Below, in pieces: positions 1 to 6,105 of a stretch of DNA of 6,285 nucleotides; position 1 is the first letter of the stretch; each line of letters opens with the position of its first letter. The stretch is taken from assembly GCA_034666705.1 (NCBI GenBank), contig JAXDLH010000151.1:1-6285 (forward strand), given 5' to 3'. This DNA is from JAXDLH01 sp034666705 (GTDB taxonomy: Bacteria; Chloroflexota; UBA6077; SHYK01). The notes under the pieces are model-generated. The model was not told the origin of the DNA. It made no database searches and saw nothing but the letters and a program-made list of their open reading frames with translations. The translations under genes were made by a program, and so were the position numbers.

Positions 1-14
1 CGCGGGGCGAAGAC

Positions 15-59
15 CGCGCGGGGGAAGGACGCGCGGGGGGACGCCGGTCCCTACGGCGT
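15..59. repeat. G-rich direct repeat and small palindromes downstream of metH
   Basis: The 10-mer CGCGCGGGGG occurs at 15-24 and again at 30-39, a period of 15 bases. It is followed by overlapping palindromes: GGGAC-gccg-GTCCC (38-51) and, as an alternative fold, ACGCCG-gtcccta-CGGCGT (41-59). On the minus strand the segment reads GTAGGG, then seven bases, then TCCCCCCGC. That loosely resembles the arm of the inverted repeat at 5980-6058. I see no convincing gene end in bases 1-129. One short plus frame closes at a TAG at 62-64 after a very Arg/Gly-rich stretch, but it cannot be judged from so few codons. Confidence 0.35.
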
Positions 60-67
60 GCTAGCGG

Positions 68-87
68 CCGAGAGGCAAGGCTCTCGG
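68..87 (-). terminator. Hairpin 3' of metH, possible terminator without U-tract
   Basis: CCGAGAG (68-74) pairs perfectly with CTCTCGG (81-87) around a six-base loop, about 43 bases beyond the metH stop. In the metH transcript it would be a seven-pair, mostly G/C stem. No run of U follows on the minus strand (the next bases are CCGCTAG), so it is not a classical intrinsic terminator. It could end or stabilise the 3' end of the metH mRNA. Confidence 0.35.
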
Positions 88-129
88 TCTACGTCTGGAC
101 AGGAGAGGCGCCGACCTGCTCAGTGCGGC

Positions 130-3100
130 CTACGCGTTGAAGTATTTGGCGTCGGGGTGGTGGCAGACGATGGCGCTCGTCGATTGCTCTGGATCGATCT
201 GCCAGTTCTCCGTCAGCTCGCAGCCGATCCGTTCGGGCTGAAGCAGGCGGAAGAGCTTCGCCTGGTCGGACATGTCCGGGCACGCGGCATAGCCAAAGCT
301 GTAGCGCCCGCCCCGGAACTTTTGCTGGAACAGCTCGCGCACGGTCGCCGCATCCTCTGCGTCGATCCCCAGCTCCTGGCGCATGCGCTGGTGCCAGAGC
401 TCGGCCAGCGCCTCGGCGCATGCCACCCCGAGACCGTGCAGGTAGAGGTACTCGGTATAGGCGTTTGATTCGAACAGCGCCTGCGCGCGCCGGGTCGGCT
501 CGCGGCCCATCGTGACCGAGAACATGCCGAGCACGTCGCGTCGCCCGGAATCGGCGGGCAAGAAGAAATCGGCGATACAGAGCTCACGCCCACCCTGCTG
601 CCTCGGGAACGCGAAGCGCTCGATCTCCCGATCCTGCTCGACGGGATCGAACACAATCAACTCGTCGCCGACGGAGCCCACCGGAAAATAGCCGTAGACG
701 AGCGCCGGCTCCAGAAAGCCCTCGCTGATCGCTTGCGCGGCGAGCCGCTTGAGGATCGGTTCCGCTTCTTCTTCAAGCAGCCGTTCGAACGCAGCGTTGT
801 CCAGGCTCCCCTGTTTGAACCCCCACTGCCCTCGGAAGAGAGCGGTCCGGTCGATGTAGGCGTAGATCCGCTGCAGCGGGATGTCCTGCACCACGCGCGA
901 GCCCCAGAAGGGCGGCTGGGGAATTGTCAGGGTAGACGGAGCGATCGACCGCGTCGTCGGCGCCGACGGCGTGGGGCGGGGGCTCGCTGCTCGCTGGGCG
1001 GCGGCGCGCTCGATCCCCTCGGCCCGCTTGTGGACGCGCTCGTCGATCTCGGCGTCGAGCTCCCCGAGGCGCCCTTCCGCGATCGCCTGCATAATGCGCA
1101 GCCCCTCGAAGGCATCGTTGCCGTAATAGAGCCGCCCCTCGTAGCTGTTGCGCAGCTCGGTTTCGGCATAGGGGCGAGTGAGGGCCGCGCCGCCGACGAG
1201 CACCGGGACGCTAATGCCCCGGGCGTTCAACTCCTCGAGGTTCTCTTTCATCACACCGACCGACTTCACGAGCAGCCCGGACATGCCGATGGCGTCGGCC
1301 CCGTGCGCCGTCCACGCGTCGATGATCGCCCCGATCGGCTGCTTGATGCCCAGGTTGAAGACCTGGTAGCCGTTGTTCGTGAGGATGATGTCCACCAGGT
1401 TCTTGCCGATGTCGTGGACGTCGCCTTTCACCGTGGCGAGCACGAGCTTGCCGCGCGATTGGCCCTCGATCCGCTCCATGTACGGCTCGAGGTAGCTGAC
1501 CGCCTGCTTCATGACCTCAGCGCTTTGCAGCACAAACGGGAGCTGCATCTGGCCAGAGCCGAACAACTCGCCGACGATCTTCATTCCTCCAAGCAGGTGG
1601 TCGTTGATGATCTCAAGCGGCGTGTAGCGCTCCATCGCCTCCGCGAGGTGCGCATCGAGGTCGCGCTTCTCACCATCCACGATGTGTTCGCGCAGCGTGT
1701 CCTCGATCGTCCGGTTCTGGGGCGCGACGCGCTCGCGCGGCGGCGCATCGTCCGGGAAGAGGCCAAGATAGGAGAGCAGCGGGTCATAGCCCTCTCGGCG
1801 TCGGTCGTAGATCAGATCGAGTGCCGCCTGCCAGTGCTCTTCCGGGATGCGGTGGCGGGGGCGGATGCCCGATGCGTGGAGGATGGCGGCGGTAAGCCCA
1901 CGCTCCTGCGCCTCGTGGAGCATCACGCTGTTGAGCACCTGGCGGGCTGCCGGCTTGAGGCCGAAGCTGACGTTCGAGAGGCCAAGCAGGATCCCGCACT
2001 CCGGCAGGCGCCGCGCGATGAGCTCGATCCCCTCGAGCGTCTCCAGCGCGAGCCGGCGATCGTCCTCGTTGCCGGTGCAGATCGTGAAGGTGAGTGGATC
2101 GAAAAGGATGTCGTGCGGGTCGATGCCATATGTCTCGGTGCATCGCTGGTACAGGCGCTCGGCAATAGCGAGCTTGCGGTCCGCCGTCTTCGCCATCCCC
2201 TCCTCATCGATGGTCAGGGCAATGACCGCTGCCCCGAACTGTTTGATGAGGGGGCAGACCTCTTCCAGGCGCCGCTCGCCGTCCTCGAAGTTGATCGAGT
2301 TGACGATGCACTTGCCGCCCGCGACGCGCAGTCCGGCCAGCAGCACGTCCGCCTGGGTGGAATCGAGCACGAGGGGTACGGAGACCTGCTGGACGTAGCG
2401 GCTCGCCACTTCGTGCATGTCGCTCGCGCCATTGCGGCCGACGTAGTCCACGCAGACGTCGAGCACGTGGGACCCGCCGCGCACCTCCGTCCGCGCCCAG
2501 CTAACGAGGCCGTCCCAGTCCTCCTCGGCGAGCATCTCACGGAAGCGCTTCGAGCCGTTCGCATTCGTGCGCTCCCCGATCATCAGCACGCTGTTCTCCT
2601 GGCGGAGATCGACGGCGTTGTACAGGCTGCTGATCTGGGCCACTGGCTCGGGCTGGCGCGCTCGCGGCGCCCGGCCACCGATGACCTCGACGACGGCGTG
2701 GAGGTGCTCCTGGGTGGTGCCGCAGCAGCCGCCGACCATGTTCACGCCGTCCTCTTCGACGAACTGGCGCGCGGCTGTGGCGAGTCCCTGCGGCGTGAGC
2801 GGGAAGGAGGCCGTGCCGCCCTCCATCACCGGGAGGCCGGCGTTGGGCACGACGGTGAGCAGCTTGCTCGAGTGGCGGCTGAGGTAGCGGATGTGCTCGA
2901 CCATCTCGCGGGGTCCGGTGGCGCAATTCAGGCCGATCCCGACGATTGGCAGCCGCTCCAGCGCCGTGAGCGCGGTGGCGATGTCCGAGCCGAGCAGCAT
3001 AGTGCCGGTGGCTTCGACCGTGACCTGCACGAAGATAGGCACGCGCGCGTCGGTATCCCAGATGCCCAGCTCACGTTGCACGTCCGCCGCGGCGGTCACC

Positions 3101-3618
3101 GCGCACTTGCACTGCAAGAGGTCTTGCGAGGTCTCGATCAGCAGTCCGTCCGGCCGCTCGGTCGGGCCGCCATCCAGCAGGCCACGCACCTGCTCCGCGT
3201 AGCTGGCGTACATCGCATCCCAGGTGATCTGGCCAAGGGAGATGAGCTTGGTGCCTGGCCCCATGGAGCCGAGCACGAAGCGCGGCTTGTCGGGGGTGCT
3301 GTACCGCGCGGCCGCGGCGCGCGCGACCCGCACCGCCTCCCGGTTGAGCTCCCGACAGCGGTCCTCGAGCGCGAACTCCACAAGCACGTGGGGCATGCCG
3401 CCGAAGGTGTCGGTCTCGATGACGTCGCAGCCGGCCGCCAGGTATGACTCATGGATGTTCTGAATGACGTCAGGTCGGGTATCGACCAGGATCTCACAGC
3501 AGTTCTCGCGGTTGTCGAAGTCACTGAGTGGCAGGTTGAAGTCGTGGATCGCGGTGCCCATCGCGCCGTCGAGGACAAGCACCCGGTCGCGAAGGGCATT
3601 GAGGAGAGCGCTGGGCAT
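130..3618 (-). CDS. metH: Cobalamin-dependent methionine synthase MetH
   Basis: This cytosolic enzyme transfers a methyl group from 5-methyl-tetrahydrofolate to homocysteine through protein-bound cobalamin, making methionine. All four modules are present in the usual order (1162 aa; E. coli MetH is 1227). Residues are numbered from the ATG at 3618. The homocysteine domain (about 10-315) has zinc ligands C232 and C298-C299 (GGCCGT). The pterin domain (about 340-600) carries GERTNANGS, a DVCVDY segment and NSINFEDGE. The cobalamin cap (about 640-715) is followed by the Rossmann B12 domain (about 720-855) with GDVHDIG. H735 there is the lower cobalt ligand; D733 and S786 match E. coli D757 and S810. 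A Pro/Ala/Thr-rich linker (about 870-900) leads to the AdoMet reactivation domain with D923 and RxxxGY (R1105, G1109, Y1110). An in-frame ATG at 3645 would add nine residues but has no Shine-Dalgarno and lies inside a palindrome. The ATG at 3618 has GAGG nine bases upstream and gives a family-like N-terminus, so I prefer it. The frame is intact. The gene is divergent from the aminotransferase. No B12 or SAM riboswitch was seen. Confidence 0.97.
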   Translation of the reverse strand: MPSALLNALRDRVLVLDGAMGTAIHDFNLPLSDFDNRENCCEILVDTRPDVIQNIHESYLAAGCDVIETDTFGGMPHVLVEFALEDRCRELNREAVRVARAAAARYSTPDKPRFVLGSMGPGTKLISLGQITWDAMYASYAEQVRGLLDGGPTERPDGLLIETSQDLLQCKCAVTAAADVQRELGIWDTDARVPIFVQVTVEATGTMLLGSDIATALTALERLPIVGIGLNCATGPREMVEHIRYLSRHSSKLLTVVPNAGLPVMEGGTASFPLTPQGLATAARQFVEEDGVNMVGGCCGTTQEHLHAVVEVIGGRAPRARQPEPVAQISSLYNAVDLRQENSVLMIGERTNANGSKRFREMLAEEDWDGLVSWARTEVRGGSHVLDVCVDYVGRNGASDMHEVASRYVQQVSVPLVLDSTQADVLLAGLRVAGGKCIVNSINFEDGERRLEEVCPLIKQFGAAVIALTIDEEGMAKTADRKLAIAERLYQRCTETYGIDPHDILFDPLTFTICTGNEDDRRLALETLEGIELIARRLPECGILLGLSNVSFGLKPAARQVLNSVMLHEAQERGLTAAILHASGIRPRHRIPEEHWQAALDLIYDRRREGYDPLLSYLGLFPDDAPPRERVAPQNRTIEDTLREHIVDGEKRDLDAHLAEAMERYTPLEIINDHLLGGMKIVGELFGSGQMQLPFVLQSAEVMKQAVSYLEPYMERIEGQSRGKLVLATVKGDVHDIGKNLVDIILTNNGYQVFNLGIKQPIGAIIDAWTAHGADAIGMSGLLVKSVGVMKENLEELNARGISVPVLVGGAALTRPYAETELRNSYEGRLYYGNDAFEGLRIMQAIAEGRLGELDAEIDERVHKRAEGIERAAAQRAASPRPTPSAPTTRSIAPSTLTIPQPPFWGSRVVQDIPLQRIYAYIDRTALFRGQWGFKQGSLDNAAFERLLEEEAEPILKRLAAQAISEGFLEPALVYGYFPVGSVGDELIVFDPVEQDREIERFAFPRQQGGRELCIADFFLPADSGRRDVLGMFSVTMGREPTRRAQALFESNAYTEYLYLHGLGVACAEALAELWHQRMRQELGIDAEDAATVRELFQQKFRGGRYSFGYAACPDMSDQAKLFRLLQPERIGCELTENWQIDPEQSTSAIVCHHPDAKYFNA

Positions 3619-3635
3619 GGGGAGAAACCTCGCAG

Positions 3636-3652
3636 TGTTACACATGATAACA
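3636..3652. promoter_or_regulatory. TGTTA-N7-TAACA palindrome at the metH 5' end
   Basis: Perfect five-base arms TGTTA (3636-3640) and TAACA (3648-3652) flank a seven-base spacer. The site is AT-rich in a G/C-rich region. It sits 18 bases upstream of the preferred metH ATG and covers the alternative ATG at 3645. On the minus strand it contains TATCAT, a weak -10 candidate without a clear -35 partner. The pattern formally fits the TGTNA-N7-TNACA consensus known for TnrA/GlnR regulators of Bacillota, but nothing here shows that such a regulator acts. It is a candidate operator only. Confidence 0.3.
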
Positions 3653-3687
3653 AGCCGGCTGCGTAGCCGTTGGGAGGAGGATCGCCG

Positions 3688-3729
3688 GTGGCATGGCGGA
3701 CCGAGTCGGCCGATGAGGCGCGATGCTAA
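3688..3729 (+). CDS. Possible 13-codon leader ORF with strong Shine-Dalgarno
   Basis: GGAGGAGG (3673-3680) lies seven bases before a GTG at 3688 that opens a 13-codon frame (residues AWRTESADEARC after the start) ending in TAA at 3727-3729. The TAA overlaps an ATG at 3723, which is the most upstream in-frame start of the aminotransferase, in the manner of coupled genes. A second tiny frame from the ATG at 3692 codes for seven residues (MADRVGR), 11 bases after the same Shine-Dalgarno. The aminotransferase frame is closed by a TGA at 3714-3716, so this Shine-Dalgarno cannot serve it directly. The peptide has no run of one amino acid that would suggest attenuation. Chance occurrence is possible. 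Confidence 0.25.
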   Translation: MAWRTESADEARC

Positions 3730-3754
3730 GATGGCCGGACATGCACCTGGCTAT

Positions 3755-3758
3755 GGAG
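3755..3758 (+). promoter_or_regulatory. Shine-Dalgarno that decides the aminotransferase start
   Basis: GGAG lies six bases before the ATG at 3765. The other in-frame ATGs are less well placed. The one at 3723 has GAGG only four bases away. Those at 3741 and 3753 have no purine-rich element at good spacing. Confidence 0.5.
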
Positions 3759-3764
3759 ACCCCA

Positions 3765-5105
3765 ATGAACGGACCGACGCTGCCGCCCAGCGACCACCAG
3801 CCGCGCCCCTATGACGGGCCAACTGCCGAGGAGGTGCTGCGCCTCCGCCAGCAGTACGTGAGCCCCGCCATTTTTACCTACTACCGTGAGCCGCTGATGC
3901 TCGTCGAGGGGTGCGGCCAGTACGTCTGGGATGAGCGGGGGCGGCGCTACCTCGACGCCTTCGGCGGGATCGTGACGATCAGCGTCGGTCACTCGCATCC
4001 GGCGGTCGTCGAGGCGGCGCACCGCCAGCTCGAGCAGTTGCAGCACACGAGTACGATCTATCTCCATCCCAATCTGCCACGCTACGCCGAGATGCTCGCC
4101 GCACGGATGCCTGGCGACTTGAACGTGTGCTACATCGTCAATTCGGGCTCCGAGGCGAACGACCTCGCCATCCTCATGGCGCGCGCGTTCACCGGGAACT
4201 TCGACGTCATTGCGCTCCGCAATGCCTATCACGGCAACAATCAGGTCGGGCTCTCCCTGACCGGCCAGCGCACCTGGAAATTCAACGTGCCGCACAGTTT
4301 TGGCGTGCACCATGCGCTCATGCCGGACCCGTACCGCGGGCCGTGGGGCTGCGAGGACCCTGAAGCAGGGCGCAAGTACGCCGGCGACGTCAAGGACCTC
4401 ATCGAGCGCGCGACCTCGGGCCAGGTCGCCGGCTTCATCGCCGAGTCGATCCAGGGCGCCGGCGGCGTCGTCGTGTTTCCGGACGGCTACCTGGAGGCCG
4501 CCTACGCCCATGTGCGCGGCGCCGGTGGGCTGTGCATCGCCGACGAGGTCCAGAGTGGCTTTGGGCGCACCGGCGCCAATTTCTGGGGCTTCGAGAACCA
4601 GGGGGTCATCCCGGACATCGTGACAATGGCGAAGGGGATCGGCAATGGGGCGCCCTTGGCCGCGGTGGTAACGCGGCGTGAGATCGCCGAGACGCTGACG
4701 TCGCGCATCCACTTCAACACGTTCGGCGGCAATCCGGTGGTGTGCGCCCAGGGCATGGCGGTGCTGGAGGTAATCGAGCGCGAGCATCTTCAAGAGAATG
4801 CGTTGCGCGTCGGCGGCCATCTGAAGGCACGGCTCGCGGCGCTGCAGGAGAAGCACGAGCTCATTGGCGACGTGCGCGGCCAGGGCCTCATGCTAGGCGT
4901 CGAGCTGGTGACCGACCGCGTGACGAAGGATCCGGCCACGGCGCAGTGCGCCCAGGTGCTGGAGCGCAGCCGCGACCTGGGTCTGCTGGTCGGCAAGAGC
5001 GGGATGTACGGCAACACGCTGCGCATCACCCCGCCGCTCTGCGTCACGGTGGCGGATGCTGACTTTCTTGCCGATGCCCTCGACCTGGCGCTGGGCTCGG
5101 TTTGA
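3765..5105 (+). CDS. Class III PLP-dependent aminotransferase, AGXT2-like
   Basis: This fold-type I transaminase is probably a homodimer in the cytosol. It moves an amino group between an amine or amino acid and a keto acid, typically pyruvate, glyoxylate or 2-oxoglutarate in this family. The frame gives 446 aa from the ATG at 3765, normal for the family. Visible landmarks are: YYREPLMLVEG and the 'YLDAFGGI..SVGHSHP' N-terminal block; SGSEAN (127-132) for PLP phosphate binding; NAYHG (Y155 stacks on the PLP ring); ADEVQSGFGRTG with D260, which binds the pyridine nitrogen; the Schiff-base lysine K290 in MAKGIGNG; T319 in FNTFGGNP; and R420 in RITPPL, which binds the substrate carboxylate. The YYREP start and TFGGNP block favour the alanine-glyoxylate aminotransferase 2-like/aspartate aminotransferase-family branch over GABA or ornithine transaminases, but the substrate cannot be read from sequence. 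Up to 14 extra residues are possible if the ATG at 3723 is used. The gene is divergent from metH and 78 bases upstream of apaH. Confidence 0.92.
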   Translation: MNGPTLPPSDHQPRPYDGPTAEEVLRLRQQYVSPAIFTYYREPLMLVEGCGQYVWDERGRRYLDAFGGIVTISVGHSHPAVVEAAHRQLEQLQHTSTIYLHPNLPRYAEMLAARMPGDLNVCYIVNSGSEANDLAILMARAFTGNFDVIALRNAYHGNNQVGLSLTGQRTWKFNVPHSFGVHHALMPDPYRGPWGCEDPEAGRKYAGDVKDLIERATSGQVAGFIAESIQGAGGVVVFPDGYLEAAYAHVRGAGGLCIADEVQSGFGRTGANFWGFENQGVIPDIVTMAKGIGNGAPLAAVVTRREIAETLTSRIHFNTFGGNPVVCAQGMAVLEVIEREHLQENALRVGGHLKARLAALQEKHELIGDVRGQGLMLGVELVTDRVTKDPATAQCAQVLERSRDLGLLVGKSGMYGNTLRITPPLCVTVADADFLADALDLALGSV

Positions 5106-5113
5106 GCCCACTA

Positions 5114-5134
5114 ACGGGGCCGCAGGAACCCCGT
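5114..5134 (+). other. Small intergenic hairpin between aminotransferase and apaH
   Basis: ACGGGG (5114-5119) and CCCCGT (5129-5134) form a six-pair stem with a nine-base loop, nine bases after the aminotransferase stop. No T-tract follows, so read-through into apaH is likely. A GTG at 5133, the most upstream apaH-frame start, would be buried in this stem. Confidence 0.3.
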
Positions 5135-5169
5135 GAATGGTGCCGTTGATGTACGAGCGCGAAAGGCGC

Positions 5170-5177
5170 GGAGGAGG
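5170..5177 (+). promoter_or_regulatory. Strong Shine-Dalgarno that sets the apaH start
   Basis: GGAGGAGG lies six bases before the GTG at 5184 and three bases before an in-frame GTG at 5181. The spacing favours 5184 and argues against the longer form that begins at the GTG at 5133. Confidence 0.65.
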
Positions 5178-5183
5178 CTTGTG

Positions 5184-5948
5184 GTGAAGACGCTCGTCGT
5201 CGGAGACGTCCAGGGCTGCGCCGATGAGCTCGAAGATCTCCTGGCGGCGGTGGGGTTCTCATCCGGTGAGGACCACCTCGTATCGGTGGGCGATCTGATC
5301 AATCGCGGGCCGAAGTCGCTGGCGGTGTTGCAGCTCGTGCGCCGGGTGGGCGGGGATCTCGTGCTCGGGAATCACGAGCTCCATTTGCTCGAGGTGGCAG
5401 CCGGCCTGAGACAGCCGGTTCATGACACCTTTGGCGACGTGCTGGCCACCCCTGAGCTGCCGGAGCTGCTCGATTGGCTGGTCAACCGTCCAGAGCCGCT
5501 CATGCTGATTCGTGACTGGGTGGTGGTGCATGCGGGGCTGCCGCCGCGGTTCGTGCTCCCCGACGAGGCGCGCACGGCCAACGAGGCAGTGCGCGCCCGG
5601 TGGCAATCGGCCGAGCCGTTGGCGCAGCGCGTGGCCGCTATCGTCGCAGACCCAACGGTGCGGTTCCTCACCCGGGTGCGCTATTGCAACGCCCTGGGAG
5701 AGACTCCGCCCGACGAGGACGAGCCTGACCCCGCCGGCTACGAGCCGTGGTTCGAGTACCGGCAGCCGGGGCCCCGAATCGCATTCGGGCACTGGGCGCG
5801 GCTCAATCCGATGCGGGCGCGCCGCCCCGACCTGCGCTTTCTCGACACTGGCTGCGTATATGGAGGGCGCTTGACCGGCTGGCTCGTTGAGGAGGATCGG
5901 CTCATCTCGGTCCCGGCACGTCGTGCTTACTGGCCGCCGGCGGTCTAG
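5184..5948 (+). CDS. apaH: Symmetrical bis(5'-nucleosyl)-tetraphosphatase (Ap4A hydrolase), ApaH type
   Basis: This calcineurin-like metallophosphatase splits Ap4A into two ADP. In E. coli, ApaH also removes Np4 caps from RNA. The 254-aa product from the GTG at 5184 is slightly shorter than E. coli ApaH (280 aa). Metal-site motifs appear in family order: GDVQGC (7-12), VGDLINRGP (35-43), GNHEL (62-66), HAG (116-118) and FGHWA (201-205). The ApaH-specific tail has FLTRVRYC (161-168), PWF (188-190) and LDTGCVYGG (220-228). The first motif has Gln where E. coli has His (GDVHGC). GD-x-QGC is, as far as I recall, a common natural form in ApaH, so activity is expected. The start is chosen from the adjacent GGAGGAGG; the alternative GTG at 5133 would add a 17-residue basic extension not typical of the family. 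The gene follows the aminotransferase on the same strand and may be cotranscribed. It converges with the gene at the right edge. Confidence 0.93.
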   Translation: MKTLVVGDVQGCADELEDLLAAVGFSSGEDHLVSVGDLINRGPKSLAVLQLVRRVGGDLVLGNHELHLLEVAAGLRQPVHDTFGDVLATPELPELLDWLVNRPEPLMLIRDWVVVHAGLPPRFVLPDEARTANEAVRARWQSAEPLAQRVAAIVADPTVRFLTRVRYCNALGETPPDEDEPDPAGYEPWFEYRQPGPRIAFGHWARLNPMRARRPDLRFLDTGCVYGGRLTGWLVEEDRLISVPARRAYWPPAV

Positions 5949-5979
5949 CGCAACACCACGGAGGTTGGTCCAGTTTTCT

Positions 5980-6058
5980 GGTAGGGCGGGGGCTTGTCCC
6001 CCGCCGCGAGCCTTACTGGGGCCAGCGCAGGCGGCGAGGGACAAGCCCCCGCCCTGCC
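5980..6058. repeat. Nested inverted repeat, REPIN/MITE-like, between convergent genes
   Basis: Two 28-base arms (5980-6007 and 6031-6058) are reverse complements with only two mismatches, separated by a 23-base loop. Each arm is itself palindromic. The left arm has GGCGGGGG (5985-5992) and CCCCCGCC (5998-6005) around CTTGT. The right arm has GGCGAGGG (6033-6040) and CCCCCGCC (6046-6053) around ACAAG, with one mismatch. This architecture, two inverted copies of a short palindromic unit, is that of REPINs or small non-autonomous elements. It lies 31 bases after the apaH stop and 47 bases from the stop of the converging gene, so it could also act as a bidirectional transcript end. No target-site duplication is apparent. 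A small palindrome, CCAG-TTTT-CTGG (5970-5981), abuts and slightly overlaps its left edge. Confidence 0.8.
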
Positions 6059-6105
6059 GGATGTGCAGCGGACTACAACCTACGGGAGATTTGCGCCCAG
6101 CTATG

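Noticed and set aside
58..468. 136-codon open frame on the plus strand running into the metH 3' end
   Set aside because: Most of it is antisense to the conserved AdoMet domain of MetH. There is no family signal and no ribosome site.
733..3447. 904-codon open frame on the plus strand opposite metH
   Set aside because: metH on the minus strand has complete domain and active-site conservation over the same bases. The antisense translation is Arg/Ala/Leu/Asp/His-rich with no recognisable domain. Long stop-free antisense frames are expected opposite high-G/C genes.
3656..3669. Short hairpin CGGCT-gcgt-AGCCG in the divergent spacer
   Set aside because: A five-base stem with no T-tract is expected by chance in G/C-rich DNA. 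No regulatory role can be supported.
3619..3722. Cobalamin or SAM riboswitch ahead of metH
   Set aside because: The divergent spacer is too short for a cobalamin riboswitch. I found no B12-box-like or SAM-riboswitch-like core in the metH orientation.
3726..4856. 376-codon open frame on the minus strand opposite the aminotransferase
   Set aside because: It lies antisense to a clearly conserved class III transaminase. Its product shows no domain and is a G/C-driven shadow.
5133..5183. Longer apaH N-terminus beginning at the GTG at 5133
   Set aside because: It would add a 17-residue basic segment absent from the family and start inside a hairpin stem. GGAGGAGG at 5170-5177 points to the GTG at 5184.
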